Source: Bugula neritina
Lineage: Eukaryota; Bryozoa; Gymnolaemata; Cheilostomatida; Bugulidae
NCBI GenBank assembly: GCA_964035545.1
Contig: OZ037767.1
Span: 26,583,628 to 26,647,627 of the forward strand
Reading direction: 5' to 3'
DNA: 64,000 nt
Each line of letters opens with the position of its first letter. Position 1 is the first letter of the stretch. Made by a program: the position numbers and the translations under genes. The notes beneath the pieces were generated by a model. It searched no databases, had not been told where the DNA came from, and was given only the letters and a program-made list of their open reading frames with translations. Shown here piece by piece: positions 33,201 to 42,900 of this stretch.

Positions 33201-34872
33201 ACTTCCACAAACCGTCCCGTGTGATAAACGCCGCTTTCTCTTGGGCGTCGGGACTCAGAGGAACCTGCCAATAGCCGCTTAGCAAGTCTAACGTACTGAA
33301 GTACTTGCTGCCGGCTAGGGCGTCCAATGACTCGTCAATACGAGGTAGAGGGTAGGCGTCCTGTATGGTTACGCTATTGAGTTTGCGGTAGTCCACACAG
33401 AACCGCCAACTGCCGTCTTTCTTCCGGACCAGTACGACTGGCGAGCTCCACGCACTATGGGCGGGCTCTATCAGTCCCCGGTCCAGAAGATCCCGTACTT
33501 GTCGGCTAACCTCCTTCTCTTTCTCCGGCCCCAGCCTGCGTGTGGGCTGCCGGACAGGGACTGTCCCTGCAGTCAGCGGTATTTCGTGTCTGACAATTCC
33601 AGTCAGTCCCACGTCATGCTCTCTGCTACTGAACACATCACCGTAGTCGCGTAGTAACTTAGCCATAGCTTGGCGTTCTCTGTTACTCGCGCAGCCGCCA
33701 CTGGCTGTTTCGTATAACTCCCGGAGATGTGTTGGGACTGCCCCTCGTCCCTGACTAGGGTGTCGAGGGAGTGCCTCTGTCGCATCACCCAGCGACGGGC
33801 CTACGTCTCCCTCTTGAACAGAGTGAAAACGGCCCAGCATCGACCCAGCCGGGAGCTTGATAGGCTCGGTAAAGGGGTTGACGCACTGCACTAAGATCTC
33901 CCCTTGCTCAGTCAGCTGATTCAGACTGCTGGCAAGTTGGATCTTTTCGTGCGCGCCTTCAACCACCCCGAGTCCAGAGATCCGGCTACTATTCACCCTG
34001 CAGTGAATGGTAGCCCGGGAGCGGCCTGGTATGGTACGGTTGCGTACCACTTGCACACCTCCCACTAAAGGGCAGCCGAACTTGTCGACGCAGGCGAGTT
34101 CCCGCCCGGACATCATCATTGCAGATCTGCTAAAATCTATGTGACATCCGTGCCGTTTAAGGAACGGCATCCCGAGGATAGCATCCTCCTTGAGCTGACT
34201 GACGATAAACGTCTCTCGGATCGTTTGATCGCGGACTCGTCCCGTCAGCTCAATTATACCATAGAAGGGAAGGCACGACCCGTCAGCTAGGGTGCCGTAT
34301 TCCCCTTCGTATGCTTCCATCTCGCCCCTGACCCTAGCACTGAGGGTGTCGAAGAGTTGGCGGCTTAAGAGGTTTGTGGTACAGCCCGAATCAATGAGAA
34401 AAGTAACAGCTTTGCCTTCCAGTTTACCAGGCAAGAAATAGCTGTTCCCATGGGGCTGCACCTGAACTCTCCCTCCAGGCCTTACTCTCGCAGGGAGTAC
34501 CTCCCTCGCTTTGGGTCGCGAAGGAGGTCTCTTGGGGCGGTGATAGGCAGGCCTCGGGGGTGCCGAGGCTAGGTTCTCAGCTACCTTTGTGTGCTCCCAT
34601 CCAGATTCTTGGACTTGTAGCCCTGTGAATCTGTTGTGAAGGGGCATAGAAAAGGCAGCCGCGGGGCGAAGCCCCTTGCTGGTCCGTCGTGGCTGTTGCC
34701 ACTGTTGGTTGCCAGTACGCGGTACCCGTCTGGGTGACCTGCGTTTCTTCTTCCCTAGAGGTTTCGTCGGCTCGCGGAAGGTGGGAACATCTGCGGGCCG
34801 CGGTAGTTTAACCCCTGATTTAGGAAGGGACAATATCGGCGGAAATGTCCTTGATTTCCGCACTCCCAGCAA
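30244..34872 (-). CDS. pol: Ty3/Gypsy pol polyprotein
   Basis: An open frame of 1542 codons. Basic N-terminal linker; aspartic protease with DSG at about 161-163; reverse transcriptase with YLDD at about 591-594; RNase H with DASDQN near 740; integrase with an HHCC zinc site (H1006, H1010, C1040, C1043), a D1072-D1132-E1168 triad (35 residues between the last two) and a later GPY motif; then a long Pro/Glu-rich tail ending in a Cys-rich segment. All catalytic residues are present. It overlaps gag by 118 nt in the -1 frame and probably has no start of its own, being made by -1 frameshifting. No chromodomain was recognised. It carries out cDNA synthesis and chromosomal integration of the element. 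Confidence 0.95.
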   Translation of the reverse strand: MLGVRKSRTFPPILSLPKSGVKLPRPADVPTFREPTKPLGKKKRRSPRRVPRTGNQQWQQPRRTSKGLRPAAAFSMPLHNRFTGLQVQESGWEHTKVAENLASAPPRPAYHRPKRPPSRPKAREVLPARVRPGGRVQVQPHGNSYFLPGKLEGKAVTFLIDSGCTTNLLSRQLFDTLSARVRGEMEAYEGEYGTLADGSCLPFYGIIELTGRVRDQTIRETFIVSQLKEDAILGMPFLKRHGCHIDFSRSAMMMSGRELACVDKFGCPLVGGVQVVRNRTIPGRSRATIHCRVNSSRISGLGVVEGAHEKIQLASSLNQLTEQGEILVQCVNPFTEPIKLPAGSMLGRFHSVQEGDVGPSLGDATEALPRHPSQGRGAVPTHLRELYETASGGCASNRERQAMAKLLRDYGDVFSSREHDVGLTGIVRHEIPLTAGTVPVRQPTRRLGPEKEKEVSRQVRDLLDRGLIEPAHSAWSSPVVLVRKKDGSWRFCVDYRKLNSVTIQDAYPLPRIDESLDALAGSKYFSTLDLLSGYWQVPLSPDAQEKAAFITRDGLWKWKVLPFGLTSAPATFQRLMEQVLSGLHWKTLLVYLDDVIVISPDFETHVSRLQEVFERLRGAGLKLKPSKCALLQPEVKYLGHVVGRNGVATDPEKVRAVEDWVTPQDLTGLRAFLGLVGYYRQYIPDFAGIAQPLNRLTAKGVTWQWTPVEQEAFDRLKGCLLTAPILAYPDPTLEYILDTDASDQNVGAVLSQVQEGREVVVAYYSKSLSPAERNYCTTRKELLAVIKSVKHFRPYLYGRKFRLRTDHASLIWLCKRAEPSSQVARWLEILAEFSYRIEHRPGKRHSNADGLSRRPDGGCKQCLNIERRDGGPPRCELETLAHHGAPFDWDQGQLRQRVDESPEDVQNLCANPVLAGNVRELKKLQEELPGVVADIYRAKREGRRPSEERIRQGCAEFRLYCQRWDSLRIGQDGLLTISLAASGRHPERKRVVCPTAIRRELIWDTHKQAHAGVKRVISKLRLRWYWPQMERDVRLRVKQCEICQASKHSRPPGEAGRRRLYAGRPWQVVAVDLVGPMPLTPRGNNWILVLTDHFTRWADALAIPDASAPTVARALDQHVFCYFGLPEQIHSDQGAQFQSQLMSDLCHLWGVNQSRTTPYHPQGNGVVERNNRMLGDALRSLLLGRGQEEWDTVLPQVMRAYRSTPHTSTGETPNLLMLGRDTRVPDHLTYHVPEQDNSVHEYASELVERMKAAHDILRQQQWKVRHEDSDEPPLYQRGDKVWMVNYRRRRGQADKLKPKFVGPYVVVEAMPNHTYKIERSGQVSIQNESRLKPYWASPGGVGEAPPLLEPRRQTTTRGRRRHGPEYEVVIPREENLVREERQLLPTEACPPLPSLIPSLPETEPVPEVQTPTEGGAPSGEQEEVTADGEVETPLEAPTNEPASVSPPLERGQRTRQPPAYLKDFVCDCVKSGTHESLGENRTRKESSKCGSCQHHGNINFYIGGNRNKIHPPGAQSLNHAPQPRCSIFSYADAVRSRRVSKQ

Positions 34873-35714
34873 AAACTGACTGTTTCTCCCTGTGGCGGCG
34901 CCGATGGCCGCATGGGCTCAGGGGCGGTACTCACTGGGTTTTGTGGTGTCAGTGTTGCTATCAGCTTGGCTAGCATGTCCGTCAGTTGAGTGACTTTTGA
35001 TGCCGTCGCCAACTGGGACACGGCAGCCGCGGCGGGGTTTTCCTCCCCTTGTCCCGCGGCCGTGTCTGCGCGGTCTATCTCCACTTGGCGGGAGCTTCCG
35101 CGACTTTTATGCATTTGGTTAGCTAGGAGGTAAGCTTCCCCCTCAGTCAGAGCATCTTCAACGGTGGTGACTCCCCTAGCTAGAAACTGGTGGTGGAGAC
35201 CCAGATCGTCGACAGATGCTATGAAAGCGTCGAGGGTGTACCTCTCACGGTTGACTGGGGGCAAGTCGCTGTACGCGATCTGTGCCAGCTTCATGACCGC
35301 GGCGGCATGCTCCCGCAGCGGGGTGCGGGGATCACGCCGCAACCTCTGTAATCGGGCCCTGGCATCTGTAGCCGAGAGGCCAAAGCGGGCCCGCAGAGAA
35401 GCAAAAATATTATCAATGTCTACGCCCAGCCCATAGGGCTTGGCTTTGTCCATCAATGCCATTCTAAGCTTCAGCAGGGCCACCCTAGGGGGCCACTGAG
35501 CGACGTCCATTACGTCGCTAAACTCTTGGATAAATTGTTCCACCTCTTCTTCACCCGTGAAGGTGGGCGCCTTTAACCTGTAGCGGTATTCAGCTAGTTC
35601 TCGTGGAACCCTTCGCTCTTCTACTACATGGTTAACAGGCATTGTCTCTACAGCATTGTCTCTACGCTCACCTTCGATTGCCGGTGGTTGAGTTCCAGCA
35701 TTTTCAGTCTCCAT
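34755..35714 (-). CDS. gag: Ty3/Gypsy gag
   Basis: A 319-codon ORF starting 32 nt inside the 5' LTR boundary (ATG at 35714). The helical capsid-like region (about 45-215) holds the PTFTGEE-type motif common in Ty3/Gypsy gags. Near the C-terminus there is one CCHC zinc knuckle (CX2CX4HX4C, beginning CWEC) for RNA binding. It forms the particle that packages element RNA. The last 118 nt overlap pol in the -1 frame. A consensus splice donor lies after codon 14. Confidence 0.93.
   Translation of the reverse strand: METENAGTQPPAIEGERRDNAVETMPVNHVVEERRVPRELAEYRYRLKAPTFTGEEEVEQFIQEFSDVMDVAQWPPRVALLKLRMALMDKAKPYGLGVDIDNIFASLRARFGLSATDARARLQRLRRDPRTPLREHAAAVMKLAQIAYSDLPPVNRERYTLDAFIASVDDLGLHHQFLARGVTTVEDALTEGEAYLLANQMHKSRGSSRQVEIDRADTAAGQGEENPAAAAVSQLATASKVTQLTDMLAKLIATLTPQNPVSTAPEPMRPSAPPQGETVSFCWECGNQGHFRRYCPFLNQGLNYRGPQMFPPSASRRNL
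34806..34812 (-). promoter_or_regulatory. Candidate -1 ribosomal frameshift heptamer G-UUA-AAC
   Basis: On the minus strand this reads GTTAAAC, with TTA and AAC being gag-frame codons, the geometry of an X-XXY-YYZ-type slippery site. It lies inside the gag/pol overlap (34755-34872). A downstream stimulatory structure was not assessed. Confidence 0.5.
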
Positions 35715-35727
35715 CTTGGATGCACTA

Positions 35728-35745
35728 TCCCACCGCTGCCACCAC
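35728..35745 (-). other. Probable primer-binding site region
   Basis: Immediately inside the element's 5' LTR, the minus strand reads G then TGGTGGCAGCGGTGGGA. A TGG start pairs with the CCA end of a tRNA. The priming tRNA is not identified. Confidence 0.6.
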
Positions 35746-36051
35746 TGTTATGATTTTCAGTTTTAGGGTTGATGTGCTATCCAGAGAGTCTATTTATCTA
35801 TTATAGAACTGCACCAGGCTAAGTCGAGTGAACGAGTATATTTTATACACAACTATACATTATAAAAACACGATACATTATTTCAAACAAGTTACACATC
35901 TAATCTATTTCACACTCTAGCTTCGACTGCCTTAGCAGCGGGAAGCTACAATTGCTACTAACTATCAACTACGCTAATTGGCTATCCATTGTTCCGGGTC
36001 AATTACGCGACCCTACACGTTGTGCTGCTGGTAGTTCCACGAACCACCACA
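35746..36051 (-). repeat. LTR (5' LTR of the element)
   Basis: 306 bp, apparently identical to 28559-28864. It would hold the element's promoter, and transcription runs leftward into gag. It is followed on the right by the target duplication ATAT and the 3' part of the interrupted receptor gene. Confidence 0.95.
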
Positions 36052-36210
36052 ATATTCATAGCAGAGGTTGCTGCTACACTTTGCGTAAACTTGTATGGTA
36101 TAGCAAATGTAATATTATTTGCTTATTTTCATCCAAAATATGTCAGCAAAATAAAGAGTATTTTAAGAATTGATAAATGCTCTAATCAGATTCAACCTGA
36201 TGACAGTTAA

Positions 36211-37811
36211 ACAGTCAAGAGATCATCACCTGATTTACTATCTTGATTTATTTGTTGTAAAAACTGTGTTGTAACTTTGGAGTTGTCCCTCTGGCATTGT
36301 TTTTTTAAAATAATGATATGTATTTATCGATCCCAGCTGAGCTTTTTGTGTTGTTTTCGAAAGCTTTTATTATTCATGTTTAATTTTGTCTGAAAATAAA
36401 TATTTATAACCAAACCTGAGGCAGAAAAAAATATTAGTTACTATCTTTCGAATTTGTAGTATGGTACAAATACTTACCATACAAAACATATATCAACATG
36501 GCAATAGTGAAGTCAAAGGAAAATTGTTACTTGAAAAGTTGGTTAGTTTCATATCTTTGCAGCACTTTGTTAGTCTTATTAAAGTATTCTACCAATAACT
36601 GGCAGCTAAGGAATTGAAACTGAGAAAACCCCTCCCCTTCCTCCCAACAGATATACACATCAGATCCTCTACAAGTTCAACAACTAAACAGAAACTGTTT
36701 GAGTTGCATGCTAATTTATCAGTAGTAGCTGCTACATTACTCATCCTTACATAACCTCTAATTGGCCTTGACAATTCCCTTTCTTGTATAAAATGTCTGC
36801 CTATACAGCAAAACACCACACCACAAGCGCAAACTTAGTCTTTCTGTGCACTTTTGTGGCTGGGGAATGTGAATTCAGTTTTACTAGGACGGATGACTGT
36901 ATATTACGGTGACTATAAGAAATGCAAAACAGGTTTGTGAGTTGTGTAAAACCTTTCAGCAAGTTAAAATAAAATGACTCTAAAAAGAATATTTTGTTAA
37001 GCAATCATTATATAAGATTTGTATGGTAAACAGGTATTAGAATAATCAGGAAAGTGAATTACCAAACCTCACACCTAGTAATAATATAATGAGTTATAAC
37101 ATTGAGTAGCAACAAGCAATAATAAGTAACAATAAGCAATAGCAAGTAACAATGAGTAATAACAAGTAACAATAAGTAATAGCAAGTAACAAGTAACTAC
37201 AAGTAATAACTTAGTTATAAAAAAGTAACTACAAGTGGTAACTTAAGTTATAATGACAAGTAATAATAAGGAACAAGTAATATCAAGTAATAACTAGTAA
37301 TAATAACATGCTGTGTAGTATAATAGTAATAATAAGTTTAAAGCATATTTATGTACTGGATTATTGGAGTTTGTATTGAAGACAAGTTCATAGTTGGTAG
37401 AACTGACATGTGCAAGAGAGATAATTTGAAGGGTTTGTAATATATAATTATATTGCCAAAATAGTAAAATAGGTATTTGAACATGCTTTTAAAGTATATG
37501 TAATTTGGAAAAATCTATGTCACAATAGTAATGTGGATCTTAAAAGTCATTCTTCATTTTTTTAGTTCTATCTTTCACCTCATTTCAGAAGCTTTTTTCC
37601 CAATTACTAGTTGTCAATAGTTTTTGTACAAGTTTATTGGTTGCTTGAGAATTTGGCACAAAATAATGAATAATTATATATTTGTTGAATCTTGTATTAA
37701 AAACTAAAAAAAGCTATAATATATTAGAGCAAATTTCCAAAAGCCTTTTAGTTTTAGTAGTGACAGCAGATAGAAAGATTATGATAAAAGCTATAAGGAA
37801 ACTTCTAATAG
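36211..37811. other. Spacer between convergent GPCR genes
   Basis: Holds the 3' flank of paralogue 3 (AATAAA at 36395-36400), a block at about 36560-36690 similar to the 3' flanks at 22600 and 25215, and an AAT/AAC-rich repeat at 37085-37335. The neighbours point toward each other. No exon was found. Confidence 0.55.
37085..37335. repeat. Degenerate AGTAAYAA-type tandem repeat
   Basis: Irregular runs of aagtaacaataagcaata-like units (7-18 bp periods). Confidence 0.75.
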
Positions 37812-38783
37812 TTAAGCTGTTTCCTCAGAAGTAGTAGTGCTAGGTTGTACTCTGTTACTGAACCAATTAATTTTCAAAATACGTTTAATTGTAAGAATGT
37901 ATTTAGAATAAAAATAAGCAAATAAAGCTACATTCCCTATGCCATAAAAGCTGATGAAAATAGCTGTACTAGCTTCTATTAGGAACACCTGCTCTGACGT
38001 TTCTAACAGCTGATATACTAAAAATATTATCAATGGAAGATTGGTTATTTGATGTATAATGTAGGTCCAGATAACAAATTTACTTGCAGCCTGCAGAGTT
38101 TTGTTGCTTTCTCTAGCCACCGGTCTTTTTGCCATAATTCTCAGCTTCTTCCAAACTTTTACCAGAAAGATTGTTATCACGAGTGATAGTGTTAATATTG
38201 TGAATGTTAACAGCACAATTGGCAGTATTCGGTCTTCACTAGATGCATACCCAACTTTAATAGGAGACCAGCAAAGTTGCGACAGAATCTCACCATGGAT
38301 GAGTACTGAATATGGTAAAGCTAAAAAATATGCAGAGCCAAAAAATTTGTTTGTGTTGTTAACAAAGTAGTTGGTTTTGTAGGCATGTGGTTTACAAACT
38401 GCAACGTATCTCTCAATACTGGATATCAACAACACAAGATATCTCGAAACTGCGGCATACACAACTAGAATCTGAGCCGTCATGTATACAAGGTAAGGAA
38501 TGAGAGTGAAAAACTTTTTGAATATTAGAATTCGAATTCCACAGCTGAAATATAAAATGGTGGACAAGCTGGTAATGATGTCAGACAGAGTTATGTTCAC
38601 AAGAATCCAGAAATACTTTGTTGGTCTCAACTCCGTCATCTGACACAGAACAAGCAGATGTAGGATATTCAAAATGATTGACAATAGGTTGATAGCATCA
38701 CTAATCTGGTTGAATGGCTGGTAGCACATGTCTGTATAATTCTGAATACATGGTAAGACTTCAGTGGCGTTGTAGTTTCCCAT
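37812..38783 (-). CDS. Class A-like orphan GPCR, inverted paralogue 4
   Basis: A single-exon 323-residue seven-helix receptor on the opposite strand from the other three. It shares MGNY at the start, EVLPC, the NILHLLVLCQM first helix, FWILVNITLSDI in helix 2, SIERYVAVC, QLCW in loop 2 and the VWKKLRIM loop, but it is clearly more diverged. The tail is longer and Ser/Thr-rich, and helix 7 reads NVALFAY. No damage was seen. It is the oldest-looking member of the cluster and ligand is unknown. Confidence 0.9.
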   Translation of the reverse strand: MGNYNATEVLPCIQNYTDMCYQPFNQISDAINLLSIILNILHLLVLCQMTELRPTKYFWILVNITLSDIITSLSTILYFSCGIRILIFKKFFTLIPYLVYMTAQILVVYAAVSRYLVLLISSIERYVAVCKPHAYKTNYFVNNTNKFFGSAYFLALPYSVLIHGEILSQLCWSPIKVGYASSEDRILPIVLLTFTILTLSLVITIFLVKVWKKLRIMAKRPVARESNKTLQAASKFVIWTYIIHQITNLPLIIFLVYQLLETSEQVFLIEASTAIFISFYGIGNVALFAYFYSKYILTIKRILKINWFSNRVQPSTTTSEETA

Positions 38784-39965
38784 AGTGCTTTGCTGTAGCC
38801 AATCTTGTGCAGTTTTTCTTCTAGTAAATAATCAACAGTTTCTTTAAAAAAATATAATTGTTGTAAAATGGAACCATTATTAAATTTAAAGTAAATTAAG
38901 TCTTTTCTAACCTGGTGTAAGAGTTTAAAGTACTTACAAATTTCAAGGTTTAAGAACAATAGTCCAAAATAAATATTCACGTAGGTACCATTTGTGGGCT
39001 ATGCAATCCAAAACTACTGTGAGAGTATAGAAAAGTTGATGTCTGCTGGGAAGAAAGCTACGATGTAATTATTTATTGATGTCTCTTTCTTAGAACACTA
39101 CTTCCTATTTAGAGATGGTATCGAAGCAACTTATTTAAGATTTGAACATGACTTTGTTTAACTTATATCATGAAACTTCTTTTATAAAATCAATTCTATA
39201 GTTCCATCGGGGATATGGTTTTTGTTCAACTATAATATAATATCTTACAAATCAATCCATAGTACTAATAAAACAATTACTATAGTTGCTGCACAGATTT
39301 GAGCAATGCAGTTTTAATGATGACTGCAAGACTTCACTTTGAAACATGGAGCTAGTTTACAAATATGGAAAGCTTTCTTTCTGTAGATTTTAATTGAATT
39401 ACCTCAAAATTACTTCATTTTGATTACATAAGTTAGTTTTGTTATAGTCATGTTTATCAATTATCAATTTATTGTCTATATCTTCATTTCTAAGCATAAG
39501 TATAATATGCAAATGAATAGAATGTTTATTTAATTTGTTAAATATAAAAATAGTAAGAGGATATTACTATTAAGCAGTAGAACATTTGCAAATTACCAAA
39601 ACATTAATTAGTGACAGCCATGCAACTTTGGGTAGCTTGCTAAGTTCTTTGATTAGTTGAAATGGTAGCACAATCAATGTTTGAAACTTTGATTTTCTTC
39701 TATGATTGCAAATTCACTGCATCATGTTAAGTTAAAACTTGTCTTACACAGTACAATAAAAGTGAGAATATTACATATATTTGAACAGGCTTTATCATAA
39801 GATGTCTTATTACAGTAATATATTATGTTATAATATATTTGTTATAAAAAATCCTTTATGTAATATATCAATTTTAAAACTTGTGAAAGGAACTTACATT
39901 TAATCAGAATTATTGTAAATTAGAAGCGCTTGACATTTTTTGGTTTCAGCGACTGCATGTATCAT
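38784..39965. other. Intergenic region between GPCR 4 and the monooxygenase gene
   Basis: AT-rich DNA upstream of the GPCR on the minus strand and downstream of the monooxygenase stop. No gene, RNA or clear repeat was recognised. Possible minus-strand polyadenylation signals (plus-strand TTTATT) occur near 39526. Confidence 0.5.
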
Positions 39966-42900
39966 TTAAAACAGAAACAATAAACAGACAGCAGAACCTG
40001 CAAGCCATAGACTAGTGAATGGGTGTGAGGCAATGCTAGGGGTTGTTGGTATTGAGCTCTGAGGAGTGACAGAGCTGCCTTTCACAGTGGCAGCATTGCA
40101 GTAGTCATTACTGGCCTCGGTGATCTCTGTAAAGTCAGCTGGGTTGACCGAATAATTGCTCTGTTGCTAAAAAATAAAAGCGTTGAAACTTTGAGCTGAT
40201 GATGTAAAGTTGAAATACATGCGCATTAAAGAATACATAGGAAATCCAGTCTAAATTACAAAAAATTCCTTATCTTTGAAACAACCCAGGTTCTCACAGA
40301 GATTGCTTCTATAACAAACAGCAATATTCTATGCTATAACTTAAACTCAAATTGATTAAAATATAAATATGATCAGTATTTTGAATATAGAAGTAAGAAG
40401 TCACTTTGATATATTCCAAAGTGAAAAAATGTTTCGCTTGCATGACTGTCTTTAATCTAAGTTTAACATACATGATATATGATTCATTATCGGAATTAGT
40501 TTCATTTATGCAAACAATATTGGTGTGTTAGATTATGATGATGTTATATGATAAATTCATTCGCTACTTCAGCTTACTCTGAAACAAATCATCTAAACAT
40601 TAATTTATATAATAAATAAAAACTTGCTTACATAATATTCTAAAGCAGGGTCTAAAAAGCAGTAGACATTTGGCCAACTTTCCAATACACTCTCCTGTGC
40701 CAGTGAAACTTTCTCTGCTGTCCAGTCAGATATGTTATTTAGCAGCTTTGGATAGTTGTAGAATGAAATCTCTGATCCATTGTATACAGGAATTTTAGCA
40801 CTGAAATGTTGTAACATGTGTATAAATCTATAATTATATACACACACACACGCACACACGCACTCGCACGCACTCACACACACACAAACACACATACGCA
40901 CGTGCGTGCGTGAGTATGATATAGACATGGATCTACGGGCCTAGTCTTCGTAAGTTTGTGTTTCTGCATAAAGTGATGAAATAATGGTTGTGATTTATCA
41001 AACATAATATAATTGTAAATTTAAAAAAGTCAGATTTCAACAGTCTATACCTGTCAACATCTAGAGAGAGTCTAGTATACAGACTATCATTATTATTATC
41101 TACAAATCCTGGCAAAGAGCCGCATGTGGATATCTTCTGCTTAGGATAGTACATGAGAAAGGTGAGACACATCTCCTGGAGGGTACCTTCCCCGCCCTGA
41201 ATATACAAATTGAAATGGAAAATTGAAACTAGTTTATTTATTGTTTCTTTTCAATTAGTAGCTACATCAATAAATGTTGCAGTTAGCAAATTTAAAAAAA
41301 TATAATAGACGATCTTAAAATGTCTAAATATTTCCATGTTTTATATTTTTATATTTGTTATTAAAGTTAAAATTTGCTCCTTTAAATTTTGTATGTACAA
41401 GTGAAGTAAATATAAACTAACTTACATATGTCATCTGAAGTCTTTTTGTAGAGTCATATGTGCACGTAATTTTGAGAGAATCTCCCTAAAACAATAACCT
41501 TGATATATGTCTAAAGAGCTACTGAAGAAAGATGGTGAAATAGAAATAGATGCAAAGCTTAAAAATTATGATAAAAAAACTAAAATAACAAAACTAAAAA
41601 GTATGCAATGACATAGTTTTGGTTAAAAAATCCTTACTGGTAGCAACTTTTTGTATGGAACAAATGAGCGTTGTTCTTGGTAGTTAAAGTCGTAGTTTTT
41701 GTCTTGAGCAAATATTTCCAGCGGTTTGTTATCTCTGTATAGTTCGAGCTTTATGGCTACCCCAAGGAGATGAGCATGGAGGAGATAACCAAATACCGTT
41801 ACACCACCTTCTGGTATCCACTGAAAAAAAAACATGCTTTTCCTGATCTTAATATTTCTAGTCCTAGAAATATTAAGATTTATAGAAGTTAGTGCTAGAT
41901 GCTGGACACCATGCATTGAGTACAGGACATGAGTATCAAGTAGCAGGTACAGAGTACTCGACACTCAACACTAAGTGCAACTTGGTACTGGGTACTCAAT
42001 ACCATAAGTACTGGTACTCAATACTAAGTACTGGACACTCAATACTCCATACTAAGTATTAGGTACTAAGTACTGGAACACACTTGCAGGTTGAAACTTG
42101 CAATTAATTGAATGTCTTCTCCTAAGCACAGAATTATATCTATTCAAAATAATATTAAACAAAATAGAACAACTAACCAATTAATTAAATACAATCATTT
42201 TTTGATTGAAATGTTTATTATACGAAGTGTTGACAGAGTTATTAAAAACTGCATTAACCGCTCTTGTATAGGTATCATAATCTTGCAATGTGACTGACCT
42301 GCTGAGTGCAGCTGCTATGACAATAAGCAACTACTTTGAACTCATTGGCTTGAGGAGGTACAAATATTCCCTCTACTATACCAATTGCCATGTTTCCAGC
42401 CTCGTATTGTCTCAGCTGAGATGTGTAGGTGAATCTCATACCAGAGGAATCTCGTATACCTGAGTCGAATTATAGTAAATGGTGCTAATGACTTTGAGAG
42501 TGAAATACAAGAGCTAAGGCTAAGTTGCTGCTTCTAAATTCTAAATGAATCTAATCACTAAGAAATACCAGTCTGGTTGTTGCTGAATTTCCACTTGATT
42601 ACCTCATTTAATTATTTTGTAAATTAAATTATTTAATCACTCTTAGTGGTCTGACATAGCCTTAGTAGAAGTGTGAACCCCTCACTTCTGCACCACAGCT
42701 ACATTGAGCACAATTTCAAGGTACACAGGTTATAGCCTGTGAGTTTAAAACCTCACTCCCCCCCCCCACTCTTTCATTTATCAGGGTAAGATTAATGGTA
42801 TATTAGAGTTGCATCATTATATTATAAGAAACTTCTAGAATCTAGACCAACAGTCTCGAACTTTTACCTGCTTTGGACAACTGATTATCGTAATGTGTTT

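Larger units (their letters stand above)
28559..36051 (-). mobile_element. Complete Ty3/Gypsy LTR retrotransposon (minus strand)
   Basis: A 7493-bp element bounded by TG...CA in two 306-bp LTRs that I read as identical, with a 4-bp duplication ATAT at 28555-28558 and 36052-36055. Order in the element's direction: LTR, primer-binding region, gag, pol (protease, reverse transcriptase, RNase H, integrase), a third ORF, polypurine tract, LTR. Protease before reverse transcriptase and RNase H before integrase mark it as Ty3/Gypsy rather than Ty1/Copia. Its GC-rich coding sequence stands out from the AT-rich host DNA. Open frames are intact and the LTRs identical, so insertion is very recent and the element may still be active. 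No envelope-like ORF with signal peptide and membrane anchor was seen. Confidence 0.95.
27757..36210 (+). pseudogene. Class A-like orphan GPCR, tandem paralogue 3, split by an LTR retrotransposon
   Basis: The 5' part is 27757-28558 (helices 1-6) and the 3' part is 36056-36210 (helix 7 and the QIQPDDS tail). The Ty3/Gypsy element at 28559-36051 plus one 4-bp target duplication separates them. Together the halves total 957 nt, the same length as paralogue 1, with no other stop or frameshift, so the insertion is the only visible lesion. As it stands, translation would stop two codons after the insertion point, losing TM7. A functional product would need removal of the 7.5-kb element from the transcript, for which no evidence is visible. 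The left half keeps SIERY and the other family hallmarks. Confidence 0.9.
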
